Below are positions 46,132 through 55,907 of a DNA stretch of 64,000 bases, piece after piece. The DNA comes from an uncultured Saprospiraceae bacterium (GTDB taxonomy: Bacteria; Bacteroidota; Bacteroidia; Chitinophagales; Saprospiraceae): NCBI GenBank assembly GCA_937950315.1, contig CALFDU010000028.1, forward strand, positions 1 through 64,000, in the 5' to 3' direction. The position numbers and the translations under genes were made by a program. The notes beneath the pieces are model-generated. The model worked only from the letters and a program-made list of their open reading frames with translations. It made no database searches and was not told where the DNA came from. Position 1 is the first letter of the stretch; each line of letters starts with the position of its first letter.

Positions 46132-46800
46132 CTACTTCAAGTCGTCCTTGAAAATTTTGGCGACTTTTTCGACTTTTGGTCTACTGACTGCTCTTACATA
46201 TCCTTGATTGGGATTGTTCCAATAGAAATCTTGGTGGTATTCTTCTGCTACCCAAAAGACATCGTAGGCAGCAACCTCTGTGACGATTCCTCCATCAAAG
46301 GCATGCTCGTTGTACTCAGCAATCTTTTTATCAATGATTGCCTTTTGTGATTCTGATTGGTAATACAGACCTGAACGATAAGATTCCCCTACATCAGGAC
46401 CTTGCCGGTTTAAAGTTGTCGGGTCATGCGCAACAAAAAACACGTCTAGGATCTTTTCAAAACTGATGATTTTAGGATCGTACACCAGATACACCGCTTC
46501 CGTGTGACCTGTCGTGTGTGTACAAACTTCTTTATAGGTTGGATTTTGTGTATGTCCGGCAGTATATCCACTGATGGACTCCACGACTCCATTTATTTGC
46601 TGAAAAGCTGCCTCAACGCACCAGAAACATCCGCCGGCGACGACGGCTGTTTCGTATGCATCAAGGTCTTTTCCATTGAGATAAGTGTCAATATCTACAA
46701 TGTCATTACTTGGCTTCTGTGGCTTGGTCTGCTCAGTGGTATTGCAAGCTTCAGTGGCAAAAAAGAAAAGAACTAAGATTGATGATATTAACATTTTCAT
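46132..46800 (-). CDS. msrA: Peptide-methionine (S)-S-oxide reductase MsrA, probable lipoprotein
   Basis: This encodes 222 residues. A short hydrophobic N-terminus ends in A-T-E-A-C, a weak lipobox, so it may be a lipoprotein in the periplasm or outer membrane. The catalytic G-C-F-W-C-V-E opens the domain; G-Y-T-A-G-H, Y-K-E-V-C-T-H-T-T-G-H-T-E-A-V and Y-H-Q-D-F-Y complete it. MsrA reduces methionine-S-sulfoxide in oxidised proteins, with the first Cys as nucleophile. It starts 6 bp after the FKBP stop, so both envelope-quality proteins are cotranscribed. Confidence 0.94.
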   Translation of the reverse strand: MKMLISSILVLFFFATEACNTTEQTKPQKPSNDIVDIDTYLNGKDLDAYETAVVAGGCFWCVEAAFQQINGVVESISGYTAGHTQNPTYKEVCTHTTGHTEAVYLVYDPKIISFEKILDVFFVAHDPTTLNRQGPDVGESYRSGLYYQSESQKAIIDKKIAEYNEHAFDGGIVTEVAAYDVFWVAEEYHQDFYWNNPNQGYVRAVSRPKVEKVAKIFKDDLK

Positions 46801-46806
46801 TGTGTA

Positions 46807-47262
46807 TTAATTAAAACTATTAAGTTTCACATTAAAGGTAATTACCCCTCCTGCTTCAATGGCCGAACCTGCCGGTGGATTCTGTCCATACCCCAATCTT
46901 GCTGGAATATATAAGTCTACCTCGCCGCCCTCTCCAATCAGTTGAAGACCTTCTCCCCAACCTATAATCACTTGATTTAATGGAAAACTGATATCTTCAT
47001 TGGCGTCGAATAAAGTTCCACCCAACGTCCGTCCTACATAATCAACGTTTACTGTGCTTGAAATGTTCGGCTTATCTTCACCTCCTGGTTCGATGATGGT
47101 ATAAAAAAGTCCTGTTTCCGTCATTTCCGCTTCCAAGCTATTGTCGACCAAATATTGCTCAATCTCCATGATATTTCTATCAAAAGTCTCAGCTTGCGTC
47201 TCATCTTGTTCACATCCTGCGAATAAAAACCCAACGAATAATAGTATTGTTAATTTTTTCAT
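46807..47262 (-). CDS. FKBP-type peptidyl-prolyl isomerase lipoprotein
   Basis: This encodes 151 residues. The signal ends in a good lipobox (L-F-A-G-C), so the mature protein should be lipid-anchored. After a short linker (E-Q-D-E-T-Q-A-E) comes the FKBP fold: V-N-V-D-Y-V-G-R-T-L-G-G-T-L-F-D-A, V-I-I-G-W-G-E-G-L-Q-L-I, and L-G-Y-G-Q-N-P-P-A-G. It speeds proline isomerisation in envelope proteins. It forms a two-gene operon with msrA. Confidence 0.92.
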   Translation of the reverse strand: MKKLTILLFVGFLFAGCEQDETQAETFDRNIMEIEQYLVDNSLEAEMTETGLFYTIIEPGGEDKPNISSTVNVDYVGRTLGGTLFDANEDISFPLNQVIIGWGEGLQLIGEGGEVDLYIPARLGYGQNPPAGSAIEAGGVITFNVKLNSFN

Positions 47263-47360
47263 AATTATAATTTGTAAGTGTCAAAAGTCGCAAATCAATT
47301 GGTTAAAGGCAATTTTTAGGGGATTATTATTTAGGGTTGGTTCGCTAGGAGTCAAGGCAT

Positions 47361-47392
47361 AAAAAAAGGCTTGCCATAAATGACAAGCCTTT
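47361..47392 (-). terminator. Rho-independent terminator after the giant repeat protein
   Basis: A 9-bp stem (47365-47373 with 47384-47392) is followed on the minus strand by seven T. It lies 24 bp beyond the stop at 47416. Confidence 0.88.
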
Positions 47393-47415
47393 AAAAGTGG
47401 TTTCGTTATGTATTC

Positions 47416-50400
47416 TTAATTAACTTTTATGAATCTTTCTAATTTTTCTGATTTGTAAGAGCCCATCAACAATAGATAAGCACCTGAATCATATTGCGAA
47501 ATATCGACACTTATTACTTTATCATCTGGATTAACATCCATACGCTCGACCATTCGTCCATTCATATCTCTGATCATAATAAATCCACCCTTTCCTTCTG
47601 GAATCGCATTGATGTTGATATTCAAAACATCTGTTGCCGGATTAGGATACATATAGAAACTTACTGGCGCATTTGCAACTACACAACCATCTGTAACGCT
47701 TACAGGATTAGATAAAGCAAAACAAGTTGACCATTTATTGATATTAAATCCAACTGCGTAGTTATTAATTGGTTCGTTGTAACAAACACTGTATACCAAC
47801 ATATTGCCTGATCCATCTCCTATGTTATCAAGATCAACCAAAGTATCTGATTCAATCGCAAGTATATCTCCGTTCAATCCAGTAAATACCAGATCGCAGC
47901 TTGATCCAACATTATTGGTCACAACAAATTCTGTAAGATCGGATATTCCATCAAAGCTACAGATATCCATTGAGGTACCTGAACCTGTGAAAGTTAGATT
48001 TCCTCCTGAGACAAAGTTTTTGAATACCTCAATCGGTGTAGATAATCCGAAGCATCCGGTAAGATTTACTTTATTCAATCCAACTTCCAATCCTTCCAAT
48101 CCTGGGGCATAAGTAATATGATACAGATGACAAGTGCTTGGACCAAAACCTTCCAAATCAAAATCAGGACCTGTAGGTAAATCCAAAATCACTCCTGCTT
48201 CATCTGTCAACAACCATCCTTCAAGATATCCTGAAGAGTTGTCAGACAATATCGTTGTGAATGGATCCGGCGCGCCATCTCCACTACAAATTGTAAACGA
48301 GCTAAGACCATCTTCCGTAGTAAGGTTACCACCAAGAATGGCTTCTCTATTTACTTCAATTGAATTGGAAATATTAAAACAACCTGAAAGTGCATCTAGA
48401 TTTGATCCAACAAAATCTCCATCAAGAGGACCGTGCCATGCAACAAAATAAATATAACATACGCCCAATGGTGCTCCTTCAAAATTAAAGACATTGCTGT
48501 CTTGGACAGCTAAAATATTTCCAAGTGCGTCAGTCAAAATGTACTCTGTAAATTGACCATATGAAGTTGAATTAATTACAACTACTTCATCTTGAAGGCC
48601 ATCGCTAGAACATACCGTTATTATGCTTCCAATGTCTGTAGTAATTGTTCCTGCATCAGAAACATTTGCATTCACCTCAATTGGATTAGACAAATCAAAA
48701 CAACCTGACAAAGATGTAAGTGGCCAATCAACAGCAAGACCCGCAAGACCATCTCCGTAGCAAATATTATAAATGTAGCTCGTAGAAGATGTGCCCGACC
48801 CTGTCAAAGCAAATGGAGGACCCGAAGGCAAACTTGTAATCAAGCCATCTTCATCTGTTATAACCCATGCACAATTGTCACCACTGTTGCCAGTCAATGT
48901 TACATCTACTGTAAAAGTATTTCCACTATCTAAACAAACATCAACTACTGTAGCACCATCAGAAGAAATCATTCCTCCTTCTGAGCTTGATCTTATGATT
49001 GTAATAATATTAGAAAGACTGTGGCATCCGATAAGGTCAGCAACATTCAATCCAACCACGACACCGGCCAAGCCTGACTGGTATGTGATACATTGAATAT
49101 AACATACTCCAACATCGGCTCCTTCAAAATCAAAGGTGTTGTCTGACATGATTGCTAAGATTATACCGTTGTCATCTGTTACTACACATTGTGTGAACGG
49201 TCCAACAAAATCTGTATGCTCTACTGTAATTAAATCTGGTTCGCCATCGCCAACACAAGCAAGGAATGTTGTTCCTTGATCCGAAGTAATCATTCCTCCT
49301 TCTGTTCCATTTTTGGTAATTGTGATAGGGTTTGATAAATCAAAACATCCTGTCACGCCAGATACATTTGCCCCTATGGTAGCTCCATTGATTGATCCAG
49401 AGTATGAAAGATTCCAAACCTGACATACACCCGTTGTTCCTTCAAAATCAAAAACATTGGTAGCTGGTAAATCAAGTATGTTCCCATCGGTATCGGTTAC
49501 AACCCAAACTGATGTCCCAATATTTCCCGTAAGGTTAACAGTAAACGCATCTGACTCTCCGTCACTTGTACAAAATGTAGCCTCGGTTGTACCGTCGGTC
49601 AAACTGATTGTTCCACCTTCAGATTCTGTTCTTATGACAGTAATCCAATTGGACAAATCATGGCAACCTTGTAGTGATAGTGCGTTCTCTCCTACTCCCA
49701 ATCCTATTAAACCATCTTCGTATGAAAGATGCCAAATAAGACAAGTTCCAATTCCTACATTTTCAAAATTAAATGAGTTGGATGTTGCTAATTCAAGAAT
49801 AACTCCATCGGCGTCTGTTACCAACCATTGTGAATTTGTACCATCGTTTCCGGTAAGGGTAACATCTATTACGTCATCTATCCCATCGTTTACACAAATG
49901 GATATATCAGATCCTAACGGTGTAGATATGTTTCCACCGTTGGCACTTTGCTTCGTTACAATTATTTGATTTGAAAGATCATGACATCCACTGATGTCTG
50001 CTGTATTTGAACCCACTGAAACGCCTGATACTGTTCCTGAATATGCAAGGAAAAATATTTGACAAGTGCCAGTTGGGTAATTATTAAAGTTAAATGGTGG
50101 ACTTCCCGGAGTATCTATGATATTTCCTGCGGTATCTGTGATCAACCATGCTCCAGCAGTACTTGCGTTGCCTTGAACATTTACATTTACGAAATCGCTA
50201 TTGCTATCTCCAACACAAAGGCTGGTTTCAAACGTGCCGTCATCCAATGAGATGAGGCCTGCATCCGCTTGATTTCTCACAACAGTAATCGGATTAGATA
50301 AACCAAAGCATCCATCAAGATTTGCTGCATTGGCACCCATCGAAGCTCCTGTCAAAGTTCCTTCATAGCTTACATGCCATATCTGACATATTCCAGCTGG

Positions 50401-53400
50401 TGCTGCTTCAAAACTAAATGGTGGTGCTGCTGGTAATTCCAAGATATTTCCTTGATCATCTGTAATGATCCATTGGTTGCTTGAACCTGTATTTCCTGTG
50501 ACGACTGCATCAACAGCCATTGAGTTTCCATTTCCTACGCACACCTCAACAGTCGAACCTAAGGTTGAAGAAATTGAACCTGCTGTGACTGAGGTCAAAG
50601 TCAAAGGCACCCCATTGGAAAGCCCAATACATCCTGACAACCCAGCAATTGGTGCTCCAGTCGACAATCCATCGACAGGACCGCTAGAAGCAAGGTGATA
50701 AATGGTATATTCTCCCTCATTGACATTTGTAAAATCAAAAGTCGGAGAACTTGAAATATTTTCTATTCTATTTGATGCAGCATTAACCAAAAGGAATTGT
50801 GAATCTGCTCCTACATTTCCAGTAATGGTATAACTAACAATACCAGATTGAGCTGGTATACATAATACATTTAGTGGCGCAGTTAATGTACCAGCAATTA
50901 CTTCTGACCTTACAACTGAGATTGGATTTGAAAGTCCAAAACAGCCAGAAAGAGCAGATACATTGTCACCGACTTGTCCACCCACAAGACCTGCCTCATA
51001 GGTTAAGTGATAAAGATTACAAGTCCCTGCTCCCGTTCCTTCAAAGTCAAATGGAAGCGTTGCATTTGCGTTTAATATGTTGCCATTGGCATCAGTCACC
51101 AACCAAACGTTGTTGGCTCCTGTGTTTCCTGTTACTACTGCATCTACTAAATCTGGAACTCCATCTCCAACACAAGCGCTGATTGTACTTCCTTGTGTTG
51201 AACTGATTGAACCAGCGGTGATATCAGCTGTTGAAACCGTGACTGGATTTGAAAGCGCAAAACATCCGCTTACTTCGCTGAAATCTTGTCCATTGGCAAG
51301 ACCTCCTAAACCTCCATTGGAAGATACATGGTATACCGTATATGTTCCTGCAGCAAAAAAGCTAAAATCAAATGTTGGAGAAGTTGAAACTGAAACGATA
51401 CTTCCGCTATTATTTACCAATACGTATTCTGATAGTGGTGATGTTATTCCTGTCGTATTAAAACTCAAAGCAGTTTGTCCACCCGCCAAACAAATAGATT
51501 GAGAAGGCGTTGTAATGGTTGCTGCATCAAAACTCTGTCTTACAATGGTCACTGGATTAGACAAATCAAAACAACCAGAAATATTTGCTGCATTCTGTCC
51601 AACCACATCTCCGGTTACTCCACCGGTAGAAACCAATTGCCACACAAGGCAAGTACCAGATCCAGCCGCATTGAAGTCAATGGTTGTTCCTGTTTGTGTT
51701 TCTAATATATTTCCTGCTTCATCGGTAATAAGATAGTTGACCGTAGTTCCAAACTGTTCGCCAGTTAAATTTAATTCGTAAACAGCATTTGTGTTGTTCA
51801 GACAGACAGAAATACTTGTCTGGCCATTGATATCTATGTTGGAAGCTTGCACGCTTGTTTTATCCACCAATATTGCATTGGACAATCCAATACATCCTTC
51901 AATATCATCTACATTTTGTCCTATTGCTAAATTGGTCTGACCTACTGATGATAGGTGATAAACAAAACATAAGGGCTGATCTACTCCTGCGAAAGTCAGA
52001 GGTAAGTCGTTCTGCACGGTTAACACATTATTATTTGCGTCAGCGATAATCCACTGAGAGCTTCCAGAATTTCCTGTAATTGATGGTGTTAATGACTCAC
52101 TTGATCCTTCACAAATTGTGAAAGTTCCAGTTCCATCAGGCGTAGAAATTGTTCCTGCAAAAGCTTGGTCTCTTCTAACTGTAATCCCATTGGATCTCAC
52201 ATAACAACCTGTAATATCGGTCAAGTTATTACCTACAACTGCTCCGTCTAAATTATCTTCAAAATGATACTCATAAAGAAGACACACTCCTGCTCCAGCT
52301 CCAGCAAAATCGAATGGTGGATCACCCGCCGGTACATCCAATATATTGCCAAATTCATCTGTAATAACATATGTTGAGTTTGGCGCATCGCCACCTACAG
52401 ACTCAACGTCTACCATAGCAGGTTGGTCTGAATTTATACAAAGAGTAATAGAAGTACTTCCATTTACCGTCAAAGAAGATGGTGATATCTCTGCTTTTGT
52501 AACGTTGATAGGATTGGACAAAGAAAAACATCCAATGATATCAAAAATTGATTGCCCAATGGCAAAATTCTGCAAGTTACCAGCAGTCATGATTACATAA
52601 ATCTGACATTCATCAAATTGTATGCTGTTTAAATCTATCGTGTTAGATGGTTGTGATTCAAGGATTACACCTGTGGTATCAGTAACAAGATACACTGCTC
52701 CACCTTGACCTCCTACTACATTCAGCGTTACGATTCCATTCACACCTGCACCGCATAATTCAAGTGAAGTTTCGCCATCGATATCGATGACTGAAGGGCT
52801 TGTGTTGAATACATTCACTGTGATAGGATTAGACAATCCATAACAACCATTGATACTTGAAATGTTGTCACCAACTGAAGGTACTATACTGGCATCATCA
52901 GCGGTCAAGTGATATATGAAATTGGTAGAAGTTGAACCTGTAAAATCATATGGAAGTGGAGCATTGATACTGATGACACCGCCTGATGCGTCAGTAAGAA
53001 TCCAATAATTAAACGCTCCTTGGTTGCCTACGACTGTAGGGTTTACCGTAAAATTGGTATCATCTCCACAAAATTGAATATCTGTACTTCCATTGACTGA
53101 TATAGAACCAGGCATGGCCAATTGTCTGTTTACAGTTACTGGATTAGAAATATCAAAACATCCTTCAATTCCTGAAATATTGGCGCCAACTTCTGCTCCT
53201 ATTAATGAACCTTCATGTGCTATTAAATACACCTGGCACACACCTGCACCCGCGTTTGTAAAGTCGAATGTTGGACCTGCTCCTGGTAAAGCAAGTATAC
53301 TGCCTGCATCATCAGTGATAACATAGGTTTGCAATTGAGAAACCGTACCAGTACTTAGGAAAGAAACTGAGTTTGAAGCAGTTCCATTGATACAAAGATT

Positions 53401-54147
53401 TGTTTCTACTGCACCACCATAGGTTGTTAGATCACCAGCGATGAATACTCCATCACCACACTCAGAAACAATTTTTAGTTCGTCAATATCCCAAGCTTGA
53501 ACACCGTAACCATTACCGACAAAACAGTATGGAAGGATTTCAAAGCTAAAATTGGTAGGAGTATTTACTAAGAATGCTGGATTATTAGAAAAATCAAATT
53601 CTTCTAAAGTCCATTCTTGAGTTGTACCTATATTATCTTGATGAAAAACTTGTATACCATTGGCAAAAACAGTCACAGCGTATCTTGTAGGATGGTTGTT
53701 TGGGCCAGAGATACCATCCACATACTGGAAAGTCTCTGGAGCTAGTTCGTAAAATGATAATGATGACAATCTACCTACGCCTGTTGCGTCTGGCGTTACT
53801 GTAACATCAAACTTCAATGCCTGAGACTGGCCAGGTTGGTAAAAACATCCTGCGTACGAGTTAATACACATTGCAATACCACCATCTACACCGGGTGCAC
53901 AAGAATGTGTATTCTCTGTAGGAACATCTCTATACAGAGTCGGATTGATCATTGATAAAGTTGAACATCCATCAGAATTGAAAATTGAAGGAACAAACTC
54001 TTCATAACTTTGATGGGTGCCAAAATTAAAATTTGAAACACATTGTTCAAAATCCCAATGGATTGTGGATGGATTTCCTGCCATCAAGGCATTTGTGCAT
54101 AAGAGAAAAAATAATGCAAATAATGATTGTTGTAATCGTAGCGTCAT
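47416..54147 (-). CDS. Giant T9SS surface protein with 18 tandem SNPI-type repeats
   Basis: This encodes 2243 residues. I chose the ATG at 54147 because it opens a clean signal peptide (L-F-A-L-F-F-L-L-C-T-N-A-L-M-A); an upstream ATG at 54201 adds a second hydrophobic stretch. Residues about 25-232 are a lectin-like domain shared with the 26255-28339 protein. Eighteen tandem units of 104-109 residues follow (about 235-2150). Each has an early Cys, then (W/Y)-x-(I/V/L)-T-D-x-x-G-x-I-L, a C-x-I-Y-H-like strand and G-C-F-D-L-S-N-P-I-x-V. I do not recognise this repeat in a named family. A type A sorting domain ends the protein (M-Y-P-N-P-A-T-D-V). Likely an adhesin or surface-layer protein. Confidence 0.88.
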   Translation of the reverse strand: MTLRLQQSLFALFFLLCTNALMAGNPSTIHWDFEQCVSNFNFGTHQSYEEFVPSIFNSDGCSTLSMINPTLYRDVPTENTHSCAPGVDGGIAMCINSYAGCFYQPGQSQALKFDVTVTPDATGVGRLSSLSFYELAPETFQYVDGISGPNNHPTRYAVTVFANGIQVFHQDNIGTTQEWTLEEFDFSNNPAFLVNTPTNFSFEILPYCFVGNGYGVQAWDIDELKIVSECGDGVFIAGDLTTYGGAVETNLCINGTASNSVSFLSTGTVSQLQTYVITDDAGSILALPGAGPTFDFTNAGAGVCQVYLIAHEGSLIGAEVGANISGIEGCFDISNPVTVNRQLAMPGSISVNGSTDIQFCGDDTNFTVNPTVVGNQGAFNYWILTDASGGVISINAPLPYDFTGSTSTNFIYHLTADDASIVPSVGDNISSINGCYGLSNPITVNVFNTSPSVIDIDGETSLELCGAGVNGIVTLNVVGGQGGAVYLVTDTTGVILESQPSNTIDLNSIQFDECQIYVIMTAGNLQNFAIGQSIFDIIGCFSLSNPINVTKAEISPSSLTVNGSTSITLCINSDQPAMVDVESVGGDAPNSTYVITDEFGNILDVPAGDPPFDFAGAGAGVCLLYEYHFEDNLDGAVVGNNLTDITGCYVRSNGITVRRDQAFAGTISTPDGTGTFTICEGSSESLTPSITGNSGSSQWIIADANNNVLTVQNDLPLTFAGVDQPLCFVYHLSSVGQTNLAIGQNVDDIEGCIGLSNAILVDKTSVQASNIDINGQTSISVCLNNTNAVYELNLTGEQFGTTVNYLITDEAGNILETQTGTTIDFNAAGSGTCLVWQLVSTGGVTGDVVGQNAANISGCFDLSNPVTIVRQSFDAATITTPSQSICLAGGQTALSFNTTGITSPLSEYVLVNNSGSIVSVSTSPTFDFSFFAAGTYTVYHVSSNGGLGGLANGQDFSEVSGCFALSNPVTVSTADITAGSISSTQGSTISACVGDGVPDLVDAVVTGNTGANNVWLVTDANGNILNANATLPFDFEGTGAGTCNLYHLTYEAGLVGGQVGDNVSALSGCFGLSNPISVVRSEVIAGTLTAPLNVLCIPAQSGIVSYTITGNVGADSQFLLVNAASNRIENISSSPTFDFTNVNEGEYTIYHLASSGPVDGLSTGAPIAGLSGCIGLSNGVPLTLTSVTAGSISSTLGSTVEVCVGNGNSMAVDAVVTGNTGSSNQWIITDDQGNILELPAAPPFSFEAAPAGICQIWHVSYEGTLTGASMGANAANLDGCFGLSNPITVVRNQADAGLISLDDGTFETSLCVGDSNSDFVNVNVQGNASTAGAWLITDTAGNIIDTPGSPPFNFNNYPTGTCQIFFLAYSGTVSGVSVGSNTADISGCHDLSNQIIVTKQSANGGNISTPLGSDISICVNDGIDDVIDVTLTGNDGTNSQWLVTDADGVILELATSNSFNFENVGIGTCLIWHLSYEDGLIGLGVGENALSLQGCHDLSNWITVIRTESEGGTISLTDGTTEATFCTSDGESDAFTVNLTGNIGTSVWVVTDTDGNILDLPATNVFDFEGTTGVCQVWNLSYSGSINGATIGANVSGVTGCFDLSNPITITKNGTEGGMITSDQGTTFLACVGDGEPDLITVEHTDFVGPFTQCVVTDDNGIILAIMSDNTFDFEGADVGVCYIQCITYQSGLAGVVVGLNVADLIGCHSLSNIITIIRSSSEGGMISSDGATVVDVCLDSGNTFTVDVTLTGNSGDNCAWVITDEDGLITSLPSGPPFALTGSGTSSTSYIYNICYGDGLAGLAVDWPLTSLSGCFDLSNPIEVNANVSDAGTITTDIGSIITVCSSDGLQDEVVVINSTSYGQFTEYILTDALGNILAVQDSNVFNFEGAPLGVCYIYFVAWHGPLDGDFVGSNLDALSGCFNISNSIEVNREAILGGNLTTEDGLSSFTICSGDGAPDPFTTILSDNSSGYLEGWLLTDEAGVILDLPTGPDFDLEGFGPSTCHLYHITYAPGLEGLEVGLNKVNLTGCFGLSTPIEVFKNFVSGGNLTFTGSGTSMDICSFDGISDLTEFVVTNNVGSSCDLVFTGLNGDILAIESDTLVDLDNIGDGSGNMLVYSVCYNEPINNYAVGFNINKWSTCFALSNPVSVTDGCVVANAPVSFYMYPNPATDVLNININAIPEGKGGFIMIRDMNGRMVERMDVNPDDKVISVDISQYDSGAYLLLMGSYKSEKLERFIKVN
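47690..53450 (-). repeat. 18-unit tandem array of about 320 bp per unit
   Basis: The DNA behind the G-C-F-D-L-S-N-P box recurs every 305-335 bp, near 47700, 48030, 48365, 48685, 49010, 49333, 49650, 49968, 50292, 50613, 50930, 51247, 51553, 51878, 52203, 52515, 52835 and 53142. Units are diverged at the base level, so the array is old rather than newly expanded. Confidence 0.85.
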
Positions 54148-54189
54148 ACTTTTTGGTATCTCGATATTAATCAAAAAATAAATAGTCAA

Positions 54190-54239
54190 GTTGAATTTCA
54201 ACGTAAGTTAAAGCGCGTGTTAAAAGTTAATTTAACACG
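54190..54239. promoter_or_regulatory. Two palindromes upstream of the giant repeat protein
   Basis: G-T-T-G-A-A/T-T-C-A-A-C (54190-54202, 1-bp centre) and C-G-T-G-T-T-A-A-A/T-T-T-A-A-C-A-C-G (54216-54239, 6-bp centre) are perfect inverted repeats 43-92 bp before the start. They look like operator sites; the regulator is unknown. Confidence 0.4.
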
Positions 54240-54365
54240 ATTTCTTTTACCGTTTTGGATAGTGTGATAGCATTAAAAATGCCGCTTGTGAAGCATAGCC
54301 ATCGGTTTAACTAATTGGGATTAGGTAAATTACGCATAAAGATAATATTTAATATGTTATTACCA

Positions 54366-54400
54366 AAACAAAAAGGCGCTCCCCGACCAAAGGGAACGCC
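54366..54400 (-). terminator. Rho-independent terminator after the unknown lipoprotein gene
   Basis: G-G-C-G-C-T-C-C-C (54375-54383) pairs with 54392-54400 with one mismatch. The minus strand then runs into T-rich sequence. It lies 29 bp past the stop. Confidence 0.75.
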
Positions 54401-54428
54401 ATACTTTCCAAACTGCTATGAATCTCTT

Positions 54429-55601
54429 TTAGATTACAAATCTTTTTATCTCGTTTAGCATGATACTTTTCAGCTTGTTGGCAGCTTTCAGAGCGATGCT
54501 TTCATCCGTTGGAAATGGTTTAGGGTAATTGTTTAAGCGACCTCTTGTGTGAGTGCTCAATGCCCTCTTATCTCCTTTGAATGTGCATGTGTAATCGTTG
54601 AAATCCGAAGTTACATTAAAGCTGTTGCTGTTCACCAACTCGGTTGTTCCTGCGTCGTAAAACTTAATCAGACCACCTACGTTTGCCGACTTCGTTCTAT
54701 TTATTTCTAGTACGTCTGCGTGTATCCAAACCATTTTAGGTTTCTTGATATCGTTACCCAAAGTATCTTTCATTACGTTTCCATTTTTATCGAATACATA
54801 CTTCCATCCATCCTGTATCTCTTTTCGGTCTCTGTATTCCTTCACAAATTCTCTTTCAGGGCTTATATGCAAATCTGTAATTTCCATTTCGGCAACCATA
54901 TCGATCTCTGCAAATGAAGGCTCAATGGTAAAATACTCTGTCCACTGGTCGTTTAAAGATTTCACGTTCAAGGCCAACATTGCTTCTTCAAGGTTTATCG
55001 GCATTGCAACCAATGATCTATTTTCTGTTCTTACCAAGATCCGCGTTGTCCCCAAGAACAATGCCTTTTCTTTAAGGCTTTCGACATCATTGTAATGTCT
55101 GTAATGTCTGTTGACTTTATTCAATTCCGTGTATGCTTTTCTTGCAGCCCATTTGTTTCCTGTCTCGGCTTTCGCCAAATGTTCATTCGCCAATTTATAG
55201 TGATAGGCTGCTGCTTGTTTGGCCGTTTCCCTGATCAATCCATCTACTTTGATAAACTTAAATTCAGCTCTATATCCATCTTTGCCTACCAATGGCAACA
55301 ATGGTAATAAGGCATTTTGTCTATTTTTCACATCTGCATAGATGTCTAAAATATGATCATAGTTTTCTGGACGATTTTCATCACTCAGGAATTTAACTCG
55401 ATCTAAATCTCTCTTTAATGCTTTGTGATAAGCTTCTTCAAGCAGCATTATCTTTTTGGTTGATTTGTTCTTATCACCTTCAATCTGTCTTTTTGCAATT
55501 ACAATTGCTCTTTCGTAATCACCGCTCTCAACTGCTTTGTTGATTGACTGGCAGCTGCTAAGTAAGATGATCGTGGTCAGTGTGTATAGAATCCGTTTCA
55601 T
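54429..55601 (-). CDS. Lipoprotein of unknown function, helical N-half and beta C-half
   Basis: This encodes 390 residues. The N-terminus ends in a good lipobox (L-L-S-S-C). Residues about 20-200 are helical and TPR-like (E-S-G-D-Y-E-R-A-I-V-I-A-K-R-Q; L-A-N-E-H-L-A-K-A-E). The C-terminal half alternates strands and charged loops (V-W-I-H-A-D-V-L-E-I-N-R-T-K-S; G-L-I-K-F-Y-D-A-G-T). No catalytic motif is visible and I do not recognise the family. It stands alone with its own terminator, and three phased TTAACT boxes lie upstream. Confidence 0.75.
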   Translation of the reverse strand: MKRILYTLTTIILLSSCQSINKAVESGDYERAIVIAKRQIEGDKNKSTKKIMLLEEAYHKALKRDLDRVKFLSDENRPENYDHILDIYADVKNRQNALLPLLPLVGKDGYRAEFKFIKVDGLIRETAKQAAAYHYKLANEHLAKAETGNKWAARKAYTELNKVNRHYRHYNDVESLKEKALFLGTTRILVRTENRSLVAMPINLEEAMLALNVKSLNDQWTEYFTIEPSFAEIDMVAEMEITDLHISPEREFVKEYRDRKEIQDGWKYVFDKNGNVMKDTLGNDIKKPKMVWIHADVLEINRTKSANVGGLIKFYDAGTTELVNSNSFNVTSDFNDYTCTFKGDKRALSTHTRGRLNNYPKPFPTDESIALKAANKLKSIMLNEIKRFVI

Positions 55602-55660
55602 AGCTGATGATTTAAAAGTGAATAATGTTTTCTTTTAAGTCTACGAGAACGGGCCAAAGG

Positions 55661-55728
55661 TTAACTGGCGATGCCTGATTTAGGGTTTTATTAACTAGAA
55701 AGAAGGGTTTTTAGGGCTTTGTTAACTA
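55661..55728. promoter_or_regulatory. Three phased TTAACT boxes upstream of the unknown lipoprotein
   Basis: TTAACT occurs at 55661-55666, 55691-55696 and 55722-55727, 30 and 31 bp apart, about three helical turns. The last two belong to 19-bp direct repeats (55679-55697 and 55710-55728) that match at 17 of 19 positions. This suggests a regulator binding one face of the DNA. Confidence 0.45.
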
Positions 55729-55875
55729 TGCAATAGGCAAATTCATGGGTATCAGTTCACTTATATAGCCACCAATGGATTGGTTGTATTTTGAATTAAG
55801 AAATAAAGAATGGATTGGAACCAATGATCTGGAAATACTGCAGTTAATGAGAGTGTATTGGATTTTATCTAAAAT

Positions 55876-55907
55876 AAAAGGGACCCATTCTTTAATGAAT
55901 CCCTTTT
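55876..55907. terminator. Hairpin terminator in the glycosyltransferase-lipoprotein gap
   Basis: A-A-A-A-G-G-G-A (55876-55883) pairs with 55900-55907, with A/T-rich flanks on both strands and an inner A-T-T-C/G-A-A-T. It probably ends the glycosyltransferase transcript, 347 bp after its stop. The rest of 55602-56253 shows no convincing gene apart from the boxes at 55661-55728. Confidence 0.5.

Noticed and set aside
47690-53450. Regularly spaced repeats that might suggest a CRISPR array
   Set aside because: The repeats are about 320 bp, lie in one continuous reading frame and encode protein domains.
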